From Oribacterium parvum (lineage in GTDB: Bacteria; Bacillota; Clostridia; Lachnospirales; Lachnospiraceae), in contig CALIEL010000426.1 of assembly GCA_938022235.1 (NCBI GenBank), positions 1-29,073 of the forward strand: a stretch of 29,073 nt of DNA, written 5' to 3'. Shown in pieces: positions 22,845 to 29,073 of the stretch; position 1 is the first letter of the stretch, and each line of letters opens with the position of its first letter. The position numbers and the translations under genes were made by a program. Under the pieces are notes generated by a model, which was not told the origin of the DNA, did not search any database, and saw only the letters and a program-made list of their open reading frames with translations.

Positions 22845-24392
22845 ATGGTTACCTTTATGATCGGCCTTGTGATTCTCATCGTCGGCGGAATGGCTATGGG
22901 TCGCCTTTGCGATCATGTATTCCAGCCGGACGACAGAGAGACACCGGCTTACGCCAAGCAGGATGGTGTGGATTATGTTCCGATGCCTACTTGGAAAAAT
23001 GCTTTAATTAACTTACTGAACATTGCCGGAACAGGACCTATTCTTGGACCGATTCAGGGTATTTTGTTCGGACCGATTGCACTGCTTACCATTCCTATCG
23101 GAAATGTTATTGGCGGAGCGGTACATGACTACTTTGCGGGAATGATTTGTACTCGTGACGGCGGAGCCCAGATGCCGGAAATGGTAAGACGCTATACCAA
23201 CAAGGCAGTGTTCTGGATTTATGATGTGTTTGTATGCGTGCTTTTACTCTTGGTAGGAACCGTTTTCATTTACACCCCCGGAGACATTACCGCAACCCAG
23301 GTATTCGGATTCAGCGGTGCGCCTACAGAGGCTTCCACCTGGATTATCTACGGTATTATTTTCGCATACTATTTAATTGCTACTGTATTCCCCATCGATA
23401 AGATTATCGGAAGAATCTATCCTATCTTCGGTGCAATCCTGGTATTCTCCGCAGTAGGTGTATTTGCTGTAATGGTAATTTCCCATTACCCATTAGTAGA
23501 GATTTTCGGAAACTGGAATACTCCTTCCTTTAACTATGGAGATTATTTCTGGACACAGAACTTTTTCCCGATTTTCTTCGTAACCGTAGCCTGCGGAATT
23601 CTTTCCGGATTCCACTCTTCCCAGACTGCTCTTGTAGCAAGAACCATTAAGAGTGAGAAGGACGGAAGAATGACCTTCTATAACATGATGGCTGTAGAAG
23701 GCTTCATCGCCATGGTATGGGCGGCAGGAACAATGGCATTGATTCAGTTCACTGCAGACCAGGGCGGAATCAGCATGGTATTTAATGAGAAGGCAGGAAC
23801 CTTCCAGTACATGATTCAGAAGGCGGGAGAGTTGGTTGCTATTTCTCCAACCTCTGTAGTCGGTGTAGTTTGTAGAAGAGCTTTAGGACCTATTGGCGGA
23901 GCAATAGCACTTATCGGTATTATTATTCTTCCTATTACCTCCGGAGATACTGCACTTCGTGCATTACGTCTTACCATTGCAGATACCTTCCACATTAAGC
24001 AGGATAACAATTTCAGAAGATTAAGCCTTGCCATTCCAATCTTTATCCTGGTAGCAGGAATCTTAGTTTGGGCAAAGGTAGATCCTAAGGGCTTCCAGAT
24101 TCTTTGGAGATACTTCGCATGGTCTAACCAGACTATGGCATTATTCCCCTTGGCTGCGGCAGGTATTTATCTCATGATTAACGGAAAAGCAAAATGGGCA
24201 TGGATGCCACTGCTTCCCGGTACCTTCTACACCTTCATCTGCGCAAGCTATATCTTAAATGCAAAGCTGGGCTTTGGTTTAAGCTGGCCAATTGCTTATG
24301 TGGGCGGTGTAATTGTGGCTGCTATTTACCTTGTTCTTGTAATCATTAGAGGGAAGAAGGGCGGAACCACTCCTGAGCCTACCGTAAAATAA
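22845..24392 (+). CDS. cstA: CstA family transporter (carbon starvation protein A)
   Basis: The 515-residue protein has about 12-13 hydrophobic segments and CstA signatures: an N-terminal GxxxGR membrane helix, NIAGTGPILGPIQGILFGPI, GNVIGGAVHDYFAGMICTRD, and CGILSGFHSSQTALVARTIK. CstA proteins import peptides or pyruvate, with expression often tied to carbon limitation; the substrate cannot be told from sequence. It is shorter than E. coli CstA (about 700), as is common in Clostridia. The start at 22845 has GGGGAGG 7 bases upstream. It is a single-gene unit ended by a terminator. Confidence 0.93.
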   Translation: MVTFMIGLVILIVGGMAMGRLCDHVFQPDDRETPAYAKQDGVDYVPMPTWKNALINLLNIAGTGPILGPIQGILFGPIALLTIPIGNVIGGAVHDYFAGMICTRDGGAQMPEMVRRYTNKAVFWIYDVFVCVLLLLVGTVFIYTPGDITATQVFGFSGAPTEASTWIIYGIIFAYYLIATVFPIDKIIGRIYPIFGAILVFSAVGVFAVMVISHYPLVEIFGNWNTPSFNYGDYFWTQNFFPIFFVTVACGILSGFHSSQTALVARTIKSEKDGRMTFYNMMAVEGFIAMVWAAGTMALIQFTADQGGISMVFNEKAGTFQYMIQKAGELVAISPTSVVGVVCRRALGPIGGAIALIGIIILPITSGDTALRALRLTIADTFHIKQDNNFRRLSLAIPIFILVAGILVWAKVDPKGFQILWRYFAWSNQTMALFPLAAAGIYLMINGKAKWAWMPLLPGTFYTFICASYILNAKLGFGLSWPIAYVGGVIVAAIYLVLVIIRGKKGGTTPEPTVK

Positions 24393-24423
24393 AAATACAA
24401 TGAGAATCAAGTGAGAATAAAAG

Positions 24424-24462
24424 GGATTGATTGCTTCGGAAGAGGCAGTCAATCTTTTTTTA
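24424..24462 (+). terminator. Rho-independent terminator after cstA
   Basis: GATTGATTGC and GCAGTCAATC pair around a short loop (TTCGGAAGAG), followed by TTTTTTTATA. Confidence 0.85.
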
Positions 24463-24495
24463 TACATTTTTAATAAATTAAAAATTAAGTTTTTA

Positions 24496-24525
24496 TTGAT
24501 TTTCTCTTAGAATATGGAGTATATT
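24496..24525 (+). promoter_or_regulatory. Promoter candidate for wall protein 1
   Basis: TTGATT (24496-24501) and TATATT (24520-24525) are separated by 18 bases. The resulting leader of about 150 bases contains two hairpins, GGGAATCG/CGATTCCC (24561-24587) and one pairing CCATAG with CTATGG (about 24611-24651). Confidence 0.5.
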
Positions 24526-24685
24526 TACTTTGGATTTTAATAATCATCTGTAGGCAGGATGGGAATCGGAGGGAGAAGACGATTCCCTGTATTTAGTCCG
24601 GTCTACTCGTACCATAGCAGAAATCAGGGAAGAGAGTTGTAGCTACTATGGGACAAAAAAATTACCTAGTAAGGGAGAATGAAAA

Positions 24686-26440
24686 ATGAAGAAAAAGAAA
24701 CTGAAAGTACAAGTAGCTGCACTCGCCATGACAGGAGCCATTGCAGCTGCACCATTGACCGTAAGAGCGGAAGAAGCAAGCACGGCAGCACCGGCGACTG
24801 CGAGCACAAGCAGTACAGAAGCACCTGCCACTGCCGCAGCTCCTACAGCAAGTACAGCGACAACGCCTGCAACAAGCACAGCGGCGACCACCGGTACAAG
24901 CACAGCAACAGCAACAACCGGTGCTGGAACCGGAACAGCAGCAATAGCTACCACGGAAGCGTCAGCCCCGGCAGCCGTAGCAGCACCGGTTACCGTAGCA
25001 GAGGCACCGGCAGACCCTGCCACCACTGTTCCCAACAATGTGGATACCGTAGTACCGGACGATAATAAGCAGGGAACGGATATTGTTGCTGATACTCCTA
25101 TCCTCAAGGTTAATACAACGATTACACCGGAAGAGGCTAAGGGAGAAGGAACTATTGGAGATAAAGTTAAAGGTTTACCGGCTGTATTGGGCAATGTGAA
25201 AAATAAAGACGTGGTAATGCAGGGTGACCTTTCTATTGCAAAGGATAACAGTACAGACTTTGACAGTACCGGTGATGCAGCACATGAAGTCAATAAAGAG
25301 GATAGCTATAGCTTAAAGGCTGACTTAGATGTTAATGCAGTAAACAATGCCATCAATGCTTCAGCACGGTTAAACAGTCTTATGAAGGAGGTTAACATTG
25401 ATAAAATGGAAACCGGTCTTCGTTCCACCTTTGAGATGGGAAGAGACTTGGAGGGAAGCTTCCACCTGCCCACAGACTTAGAGGATGCTAAAAAGCACTA
25501 TGAGCTAAGTTCTGCAGACGGTAGTCCCATGATGTATCGCATCAATTATGGCAACTCCTCCTTTGCAAAGGATAAGGTTAGCATTGCCATGGACTTGGAT
25601 TTAAGTAAATATCAGAATCCAAAGGTAGAGATCAGCACCTTTGGAGCTTTAAATGATTTGATTAACAAGTCTGCAAAGAAGATTCAGTTAATCATGAAGG
25701 GTGTTAAGTTTAAAGCGGCACACGGCAATGTAGAAGAAACAGAAACCGCCACAGAGAAAACCACAACTGCAGAGGGAACCATTCGGGGAACCTTAGTAGG
25801 CTATATGAAGGCAGATGTCAGTAAGGAAGTAAAGTTTTTAATTTTTACTACTACTGTAACCGGTAAAGCTGCCTATAATTGGGGAGCTATCCAGAATGAG
25901 GAAGGCCGAGATTTTGTAGCCGGTCGTGACAGAATCGCCGGAAATGATAACGGAAATAATAAGGTTGATTTAACCGTAAAGATGACCACAGTAGAGAACA
26001 AGATAAAGCCCGTTGAACCGGTACAACCTGTTGAGCCTACAAATCCAACTACTCCAATAAGTCCGGAGGAACCAAGCAATCCGGCTAGACCAAGTAATCC
26101 TATTGCACCAAGTAATGGTGGAGGAAGTAGAACAAGTACTCCTATTGTAACACCGGGTTCTTCCACTCCCGGAGAGGTGCTGGGAGAGAATCGTCCTACT
26201 GCTTCTACCCCTGCGGGTGAAGTTTTAGGAGAGAACCGTGTGGCTCCCGTAGTGGAAACCGTTGAGAAAAAGCAGGGAGCTGTATTGGGAGAATCCCGTC
26301 CAAGCGTAAAGGGCGTATCCGACCGAGCATCCGTAGCAACCGGAGATTATAACTTTACAGGCCTTTGGGCTTCCCTTTTTGGAATCTCCTTAGCGGCATT
26401 AGCAGGCTTTGTAGTTCTTCAGAAGAAAAAAGAAAATTAA
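24686..26440 (+). CDS. Secreted wall-anchored surface protein, paralog 1
   Basis: The 584-residue protein has a signal peptide (KKKKLKVQVAALAMTGAIAA, likely cleaved after VRA at residue 28). A low-complexity Ala/Thr/Ser stalk follows (about 30-120), then a core of about 300 residues with no family that I recognise (METGLRSTFEMGRDLEGSFH, LPTDLEDAKKHYELSSADGS). A Pro-rich wall-spanning stretch (about 430-480) and VLGENRP, VLGENRV and VLGESRP motifs come next. The tail, SVATGDYNFTGLWASLFGIS with a hydrophobic helix and KKKEN, resembles a sortase sorting signal with xATGD in place of LPxTG. The start at 24686 follows GGGAG; an earlier ATG is out of frame. An adhesin or antigen role is inferred. 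The core and tail are shared with the next gene. Confidence 0.8.
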   Translation: MKKKKLKVQVAALAMTGAIAAAPLTVRAEEASTAAPATASTSSTEAPATAAAPTASTATTPATSTAATTGTSTATATTGAGTGTAAIATTEASAPAAVAAPVTVAEAPADPATTVPNNVDTVVPDDNKQGTDIVADTPILKVNTTITPEEAKGEGTIGDKVKGLPAVLGNVKNKDVVMQGDLSIAKDNSTDFDSTGDAAHEVNKEDSYSLKADLDVNAVNNAINASARLNSLMKEVNIDKMETGLRSTFEMGRDLEGSFHLPTDLEDAKKHYELSSADGSPMMYRINYGNSSFAKDKVSIAMDLDLSKYQNPKVEISTFGALNDLINKSAKKIQLIMKGVKFKAAHGNVEETETATEKTTTAEGTIRGTLVGYMKADVSKEVKFLIFTTTVTGKAAYNWGAIQNEEGRDFVAGRDRIAGNDNGNNKVDLTVKMTTVENKIKPVEPVQPVEPTNPTTPISPEEPSNPARPSNPIAPSNGGGSRTSTPIVTPGSSTPGEVLGENRPTASTPAGEVLGENRVAPVVETVEKKQGAVLGESRPSVKGVSDRASVATGDYNFTGLWASLFGISLAALAGFVVLQKKKEN

Positions 26441-26645
26441 TATGCCGATAATCATTTTTTCTGTATCTAGTACATTTTACTGTTAATACGGAAAAACACG
26501 AATATCATTAGAGGAATAATAAACCGTTGTAGAACATGGAATGAACAGTTCTGCAACGGTTTATTTCTTAACGAGTATCGCTCACGTAGTGTGCGGTATC
26601 TCGTTTTGTGAATTAAGATTTGACTTATTAACTTTTTTTCCTTAG
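26180..26645 (+). repeat. Long duplication copy 1: gene 3' end, terminators and next promoter
   Basis: The sequence from the first VLGE motif through both hairpins to about 26645 matches 28397-28861 at a constant offset of 2216-2217 bases. Inside the coding part, long stretches are nearly identical (for example 26221-26354). Confidence 0.85.
26519..26608 (+). terminator. Double hairpin terminator after wall protein 1
   Basis: First hairpin: AAACCGTTG-AGAAC with GTTCT-CAACGGTTT, then TATTTCTT. Second: AACGAG with CTCGTT and inner complementarity (26570-26604), then TTG. Both recur after paralog 2. Confidence 0.85.
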
Positions 26646-26648
26646 TAT
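26620..26648 (+). promoter_or_regulatory. Promoter for wall protein 2
   Basis: TTGACT (26620-26625) is followed after 17 bases by TAGTAT (26643-26648). The leader of about 150 bases contains a 12-bp stem, ACAGGAGAAATA with TATTTCTTCTGT (about 26685-26742). A decayed copy of this promoter lies at 28837-28865. Confidence 0.6.
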
Positions 26649-26806
26649 AGTGTTTATAGTTATTTTAATTTTTTAAAGCAAAAACAGGAGAAATAGAACA
26701 ACAGTATCAGCAGCTTTGTATATATTTCTTCTGTTTTGTCCTGTAAATGCTTTAAAAAGACAGATGGAAAGTTTAAAAAGCTTTTCTAAACACAGGGAGA
26801 ATGAAA

Positions 26807-28657
26807 ATGAAGAAGAAAAATTTAAAGGTACAGGTAGCTGCATTAGCTATGACAGGAGCAATGGTTGCGATTCCTATGAATGCCAGAGCTGAGGAAGTAA
26901 ATCCTGCTTCAGCAGCAACGACAGGAACAATGGAAGCAGCGGCAGAAGCTGCAACAGGAGCGACATCGGGAGCAGCGGCAGAAGCTGCAACAGGAGCGAC
27001 AGCAGGAGTAGTGGCAGAGGCTGAAACAGGGGCGACAGCAGCAACAGCCCCAGGAGCGGGAACAACCAGCGGGGGAGAAGGGGCAGTTGTTACCGTAGAG
27101 GAAGCGGCAGTGGATCCCGGTACCACTGCACCGAACAATGTGAATACCGTGCTGTCGGAGAATCAAAAGCAGGGAACAGACATTTCCACACATGCAGATA
27201 TTACCCGTGGAGGGCAAGCTAGACCTGTGATTCACGTAGATACCACTGTGACAGCAGAAGATGCCAAGGGAGAGAAGACCATTGTGGAAAGCCATCCTGG
27301 AGTCGAAGATAATGTAATTACCAGGCTTAAAAACAAAGATCTAGTTCTCCAAGGGGATCTTTCCATCAAAAAGGATGAGAGTACAGAAGCTTATGACAGT
27401 ACCAATACTGCAGCACATCCGGTGAATAAGGAAGATAGCTATTCTCTGAAGGCGGATTTGGATGTGTCTCCAGTGACTAACGCCATTAATGCGTCTTCCG
27501 GAATTATACCGGGGTCGAATGATATTTTTGTAAACAATTTAGAGACAGGCCTTCGCTCCACATTTACTTTGGGAGATGACCTGGAGGGAAGCTTCCATCT
27601 CCCAACGGACTTAGAGGATGCCAAGAAGCATTATGAGCTAAGTTCTGCGGACGGAAATCCCATGATTTATCGCATTAATTATGGAAAATCTTCCTTTTCC
27701 AAGAAGAAGGTAAGCCTTGTCATGGATTTAGATTTAACCCAGATGAAGCCATTGGCGAAGCAAGGCTCCGATGAAAATGCGGCTAACGAAAGAATCTATG
27801 GCAAAGATCCAGTTACCGGCAAAGCATACCCTATTGAAAACTTTAATCCCTCTCCTGCTACAGGAAGACATGCAACTACCAGTGTTTTTGGAAATTTGCA
27901 GGAGCTTATTAACAATTCTGCCCAAAAGATTCAGCTGGTAATGAAAGGATTAAAAATCAATGCCACCTCTTCCAATAGAGTAGAAACGGAAACGGAGACA
28001 GAAAAGAACATTAGCACAGAGGGAAGTATTGCCGGAACTTTAGTAGGATATATGAAGTCTGATTTATGGTATGTTTATGCTTCCGGTAATACCTCTTATG
28101 TTTGGGGGGCAGTGCAAAATGATGCCGGTAGAGACAAGGTGTCCGGTCAAGGAAATGACAAGGTTCTTCTTACCGTAAAAATGAACACAGTAGAGCCGAA
28201 GAACAATCCTGTGCAACCCGTAAATCCTGTTAACCCGGAGCAGCCTGCACAGCCGGTAAACCCCGAAACACCTGTTGTGCCTGCTACTCCTGTGAATCCA
28301 AGGGTTGGCGGAACAAGCAATGGCGGCGGTGGAAGAAGCAGTTCAAGAGTGACTGTAAGCACTGTCAGCAATGCACCTACCAATCCCGGAATCGTTCTGG
28401 GAGAAAGCCGTCCAACAGCTTCTACACCAAGCGGTGAAGTTTTAGGAGAGAACCGTGTGGCTCCCGTAGCGGAAACCGTTGAGAAAAAGCAGGGAACTGT
28501 ATTGGGAGAATCCCGTCCAAGCGTAAAGAGCGTATCCGACCGAGCATCCGTAGCAACCGGAGATTATAACTTCACAGGACTTTGGGCTTCCCTTTTCGGA
28601 ATTTCCTTAGCATCCTTGGCAGGCTTTGTGGTTCTTCAGAAGAAAAAAGAAAATTAA
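26807..28657 (+). CDS. Secreted wall-anchored surface protein, paralog 2
   Basis: The 616-residue paralog of the preceding gene has the same order: signal peptide (KKKNLKVQVAALAMTGAMVA ending NARA), Ala-rich stalk made of three 12-residue repeats, conserved core, Pro-rich region (PVQPVNPVNPEQPAQPVNPE), VLGESRP/VLGENRV motifs and the ASVATGDYNFTGLW sorting tail with KKKEN. The start at 26807 matches paralog 1 and has better spacing from AGGGAG than the ATG at 26801. Relative to paralog 1 it carries an insertion of about 35 residues (around ANERIYGKDPVTGKAYPIEN). Core sequences have diverged much more than the C-terminal tail, which suggests antigenic variation or partial gene conversion of the 3' part. 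Confidence 0.8.
   Translation: MKKKNLKVQVAALAMTGAMVAIPMNARAEEVNPASAATTGTMEAAAEAATGATSGAAAEAATGATAGVVAEAETGATAATAPGAGTTSGGEGAVVTVEEAAVDPGTTAPNNVNTVLSENQKQGTDISTHADITRGGQARPVIHVDTTVTAEDAKGEKTIVESHPGVEDNVITRLKNKDLVLQGDLSIKKDESTEAYDSTNTAAHPVNKEDSYSLKADLDVSPVTNAINASSGIIPGSNDIFVNNLETGLRSTFTLGDDLEGSFHLPTDLEDAKKHYELSSADGNPMIYRINYGKSSFSKKKVSLVMDLDLTQMKPLAKQGSDENAANERIYGKDPVTGKAYPIENFNPSPATGRHATTSVFGNLQELINNSAQKIQLVMKGLKINATSSNRVETETETEKNISTEGSIAGTLVGYMKSDLWYVYASGNTSYVWGAVQNDAGRDKVSGQGNDKVLLTVKMNTVEPKNNPVQPVNPVNPEQPAQPVNPETPVVPATPVNPRVGGTSNGGGGRSSSRVTVSTVSNAPTNPGIVLGESRPTASTPSGEVLGENRVAPVAETVEKKQGTVLGESRPSVKSVSDRASVATGDYNFTGLWASLFGISLASLAGFVVLQKKKEN
26936..27043 (+). repeat. 36-bp coding tandem repeat in the stalk of paralog 2
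   Basis: Three 36-base units encode AAAEAATGATSG, AAAEAATGATAG and VVAEAETGATAA. The first two are nearly identical in DNA. Unit number could change by slippage without breaking the frame. Confidence 0.8.
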
Positions 28658-28861
28658 TATGCAGATAGTTATTTTTTCTGTATTTAGTATATTTTACTGT
28701 TAATACAGAAAACCACGAATATCATTAGAGGAATAATAAACCGTTGTAGAACATGGAAAAAACAGTTCTGCAACGGTTTTATTCTTAACGAGTATCGCTC
28801 GCGTAATGTGCGGTATCTCGTTTTGTGCATCAAAAATTGACTTCATTATATATTTTCTTAG
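28397..28861 (+). repeat. Long duplication copy 2: gene 3' end, terminators and decayed promoter
   Basis: This is the counterpart of 26180-26645. It ends with TTGACT (28837-28842) and a diverged -10 (AGTAAA), so the duplicated unit includes a promoter that here faces no visible gene. Confidence 0.85.
28737..28827 (+). terminator. Double hairpin terminator after wall protein 2
   Basis: AAACCGTTG-AGAAC pairs with GTTCT-CAACGGTTTT, then ATTCTT; a second hairpin AACGAG.../CTCGTTTTG follows. It is nearly identical to 26519-26608. Confidence 0.85.
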
Positions 28862-28864
28862 TAA

Positions 28865-29032
28865 AAGTGAAGGACTGAGAAAATATTAAGTGGAAGCGAC
28901 AGATGCAGTAGGGGTGTGAAAGAGGATAATCTGAGATTGAAAGAACTATCGAGCTCGGCGAAGTGAAGGACTGTAAAAACCAATAAGCTGAAGCGACAGA
29001 TGCAGTATAGCATGAAAGAGGGGCAATCTGAG
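28865..29032 (+). repeat. Direct repeats of about 71 bp, two units, at the window end
   Basis: Units 28865-28935 and 28961-29032 share AAGTGAAGGACTG, then GAAGCGACAGATGCAGTA, and TGAAAGAG..AATCTGAG. The last part resembles the inner TGAAAGAAGGGGTAGTCTGAG of the 4687-4824 element. The 416 bases after paralog 2 contain these repeats, the terminators and a decayed promoter, but no gene before the edge. Confidence 0.7.
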
Positions 29033-29073
29033 CCCGTCAGTACTTACTGAAAGCAAGCAAAGCGAAGCTTGAA

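Noticed and set aside
24646..25293. Antisense frame of 215 codons opposite wall protein 1
   Set aside because: It is a mirror of the GC-biased Ala/Thr-rich coding repeats, giving a Val/Ala-rich meaningless product with no ribosome site.
26773..27138. Antisense Ala/Val-rich frame opposite wall protein 2
   Set aside because: Same low-complexity artefact on the opposite strand of a well-supported gene.
28865..29073. Possible CRISPR array from the repeated sequence at the window end
   Set aside because: Only two long imperfect units of about 71 bp with a 25-bp gap; unit size and divergence do not fit CRISPR, and no cas genes are present.

Overview
The window looks like a chromosomal stretch of a low-to-mid GC Firmicute, most likely Lachnospiraceae (Clostridia). 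The evidence is the gene string asp23-nusB-xseA-xseB-ispA-dxs-tlyA-nadK-argR-recN, strong AGGAGG-type ribosome sites, a short clostridial-type CstA, and wall proteins ending in a TGD-type sorting tail. An oral genus such as Oribacterium is possible, but that is only a guess from style, and no rRNA is present to settle it.

Layout. Positions 1-5000 are accessory and worn. They hold the 3' end of an IdeS-like (peptidase C66) cysteine protease and a small conserved hypothetical gene with an in-frame remnant behind it. Next come an rfbH gene split by an in-frame amber codon and a cell-wall-binding-repeat protein preceded by a degenerate 17-bp tandem array. A brnTA toxin-antitoxin locus follows, in which the toxin gene is internally deleted but the antitoxin, promoter and palindromic operator survive. 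The brnTA locus sits between two copies of the 3' end of the wall-binding gene. A 138-bp terminal-inverted-repeat element closes this part.

Positions 5005-15101 are a compact housekeeping operon, all on the plus strand: Asp23/Gls24, NusB, both exonuclease VII subunits, farnesyl diphosphate synthase, DXS, TlyA methyltransferase, NAD kinase, ArgR and RecN. Glycogen synthase, a DUF212 membrane protein and a parvulin-type lipoprotein follow to 18112. Several gaps here (xseA-xseB, tlyA-nadK, recN-glgA) are filled by degenerate short tandem repeats with 30-, 30- and 13-bp periods, which is unusual inside a core operon.

Positions 18250-18758 carry a Phd/YefM-Txe/YoeB toxin-antitoxin pair closed by a bidirectional terminator. 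On the minus strand lie degV, with a near-perfect sigma-A promoter, and a moxR-type AAA+ ATPase / VWA-domain pair. A CstA-family transporter then reads on the plus strand.

The right end (24500-29073) has two tandem paralogous secreted wall proteins. They share a signal peptide, low-complexity Ala/Thr stalk, conserved core, Pro-rich region, VLGE(N/S)R motifs and a TGD-type sorting tail. The duplication includes the terminators and the next promoter, so this looks like an expandable surface-antigen array. It is followed by direct repeats related to the palindromic elements near 4 kb.

No gene cluster here is clearly an undescribed system. The strongest leads are the IdeS-like protease, the tandem wall-protein array, the eroded toxin locus between duplicated gene ends, the family of palindromic and tandem intergenic repeats, and the amber-interrupted rfbH.
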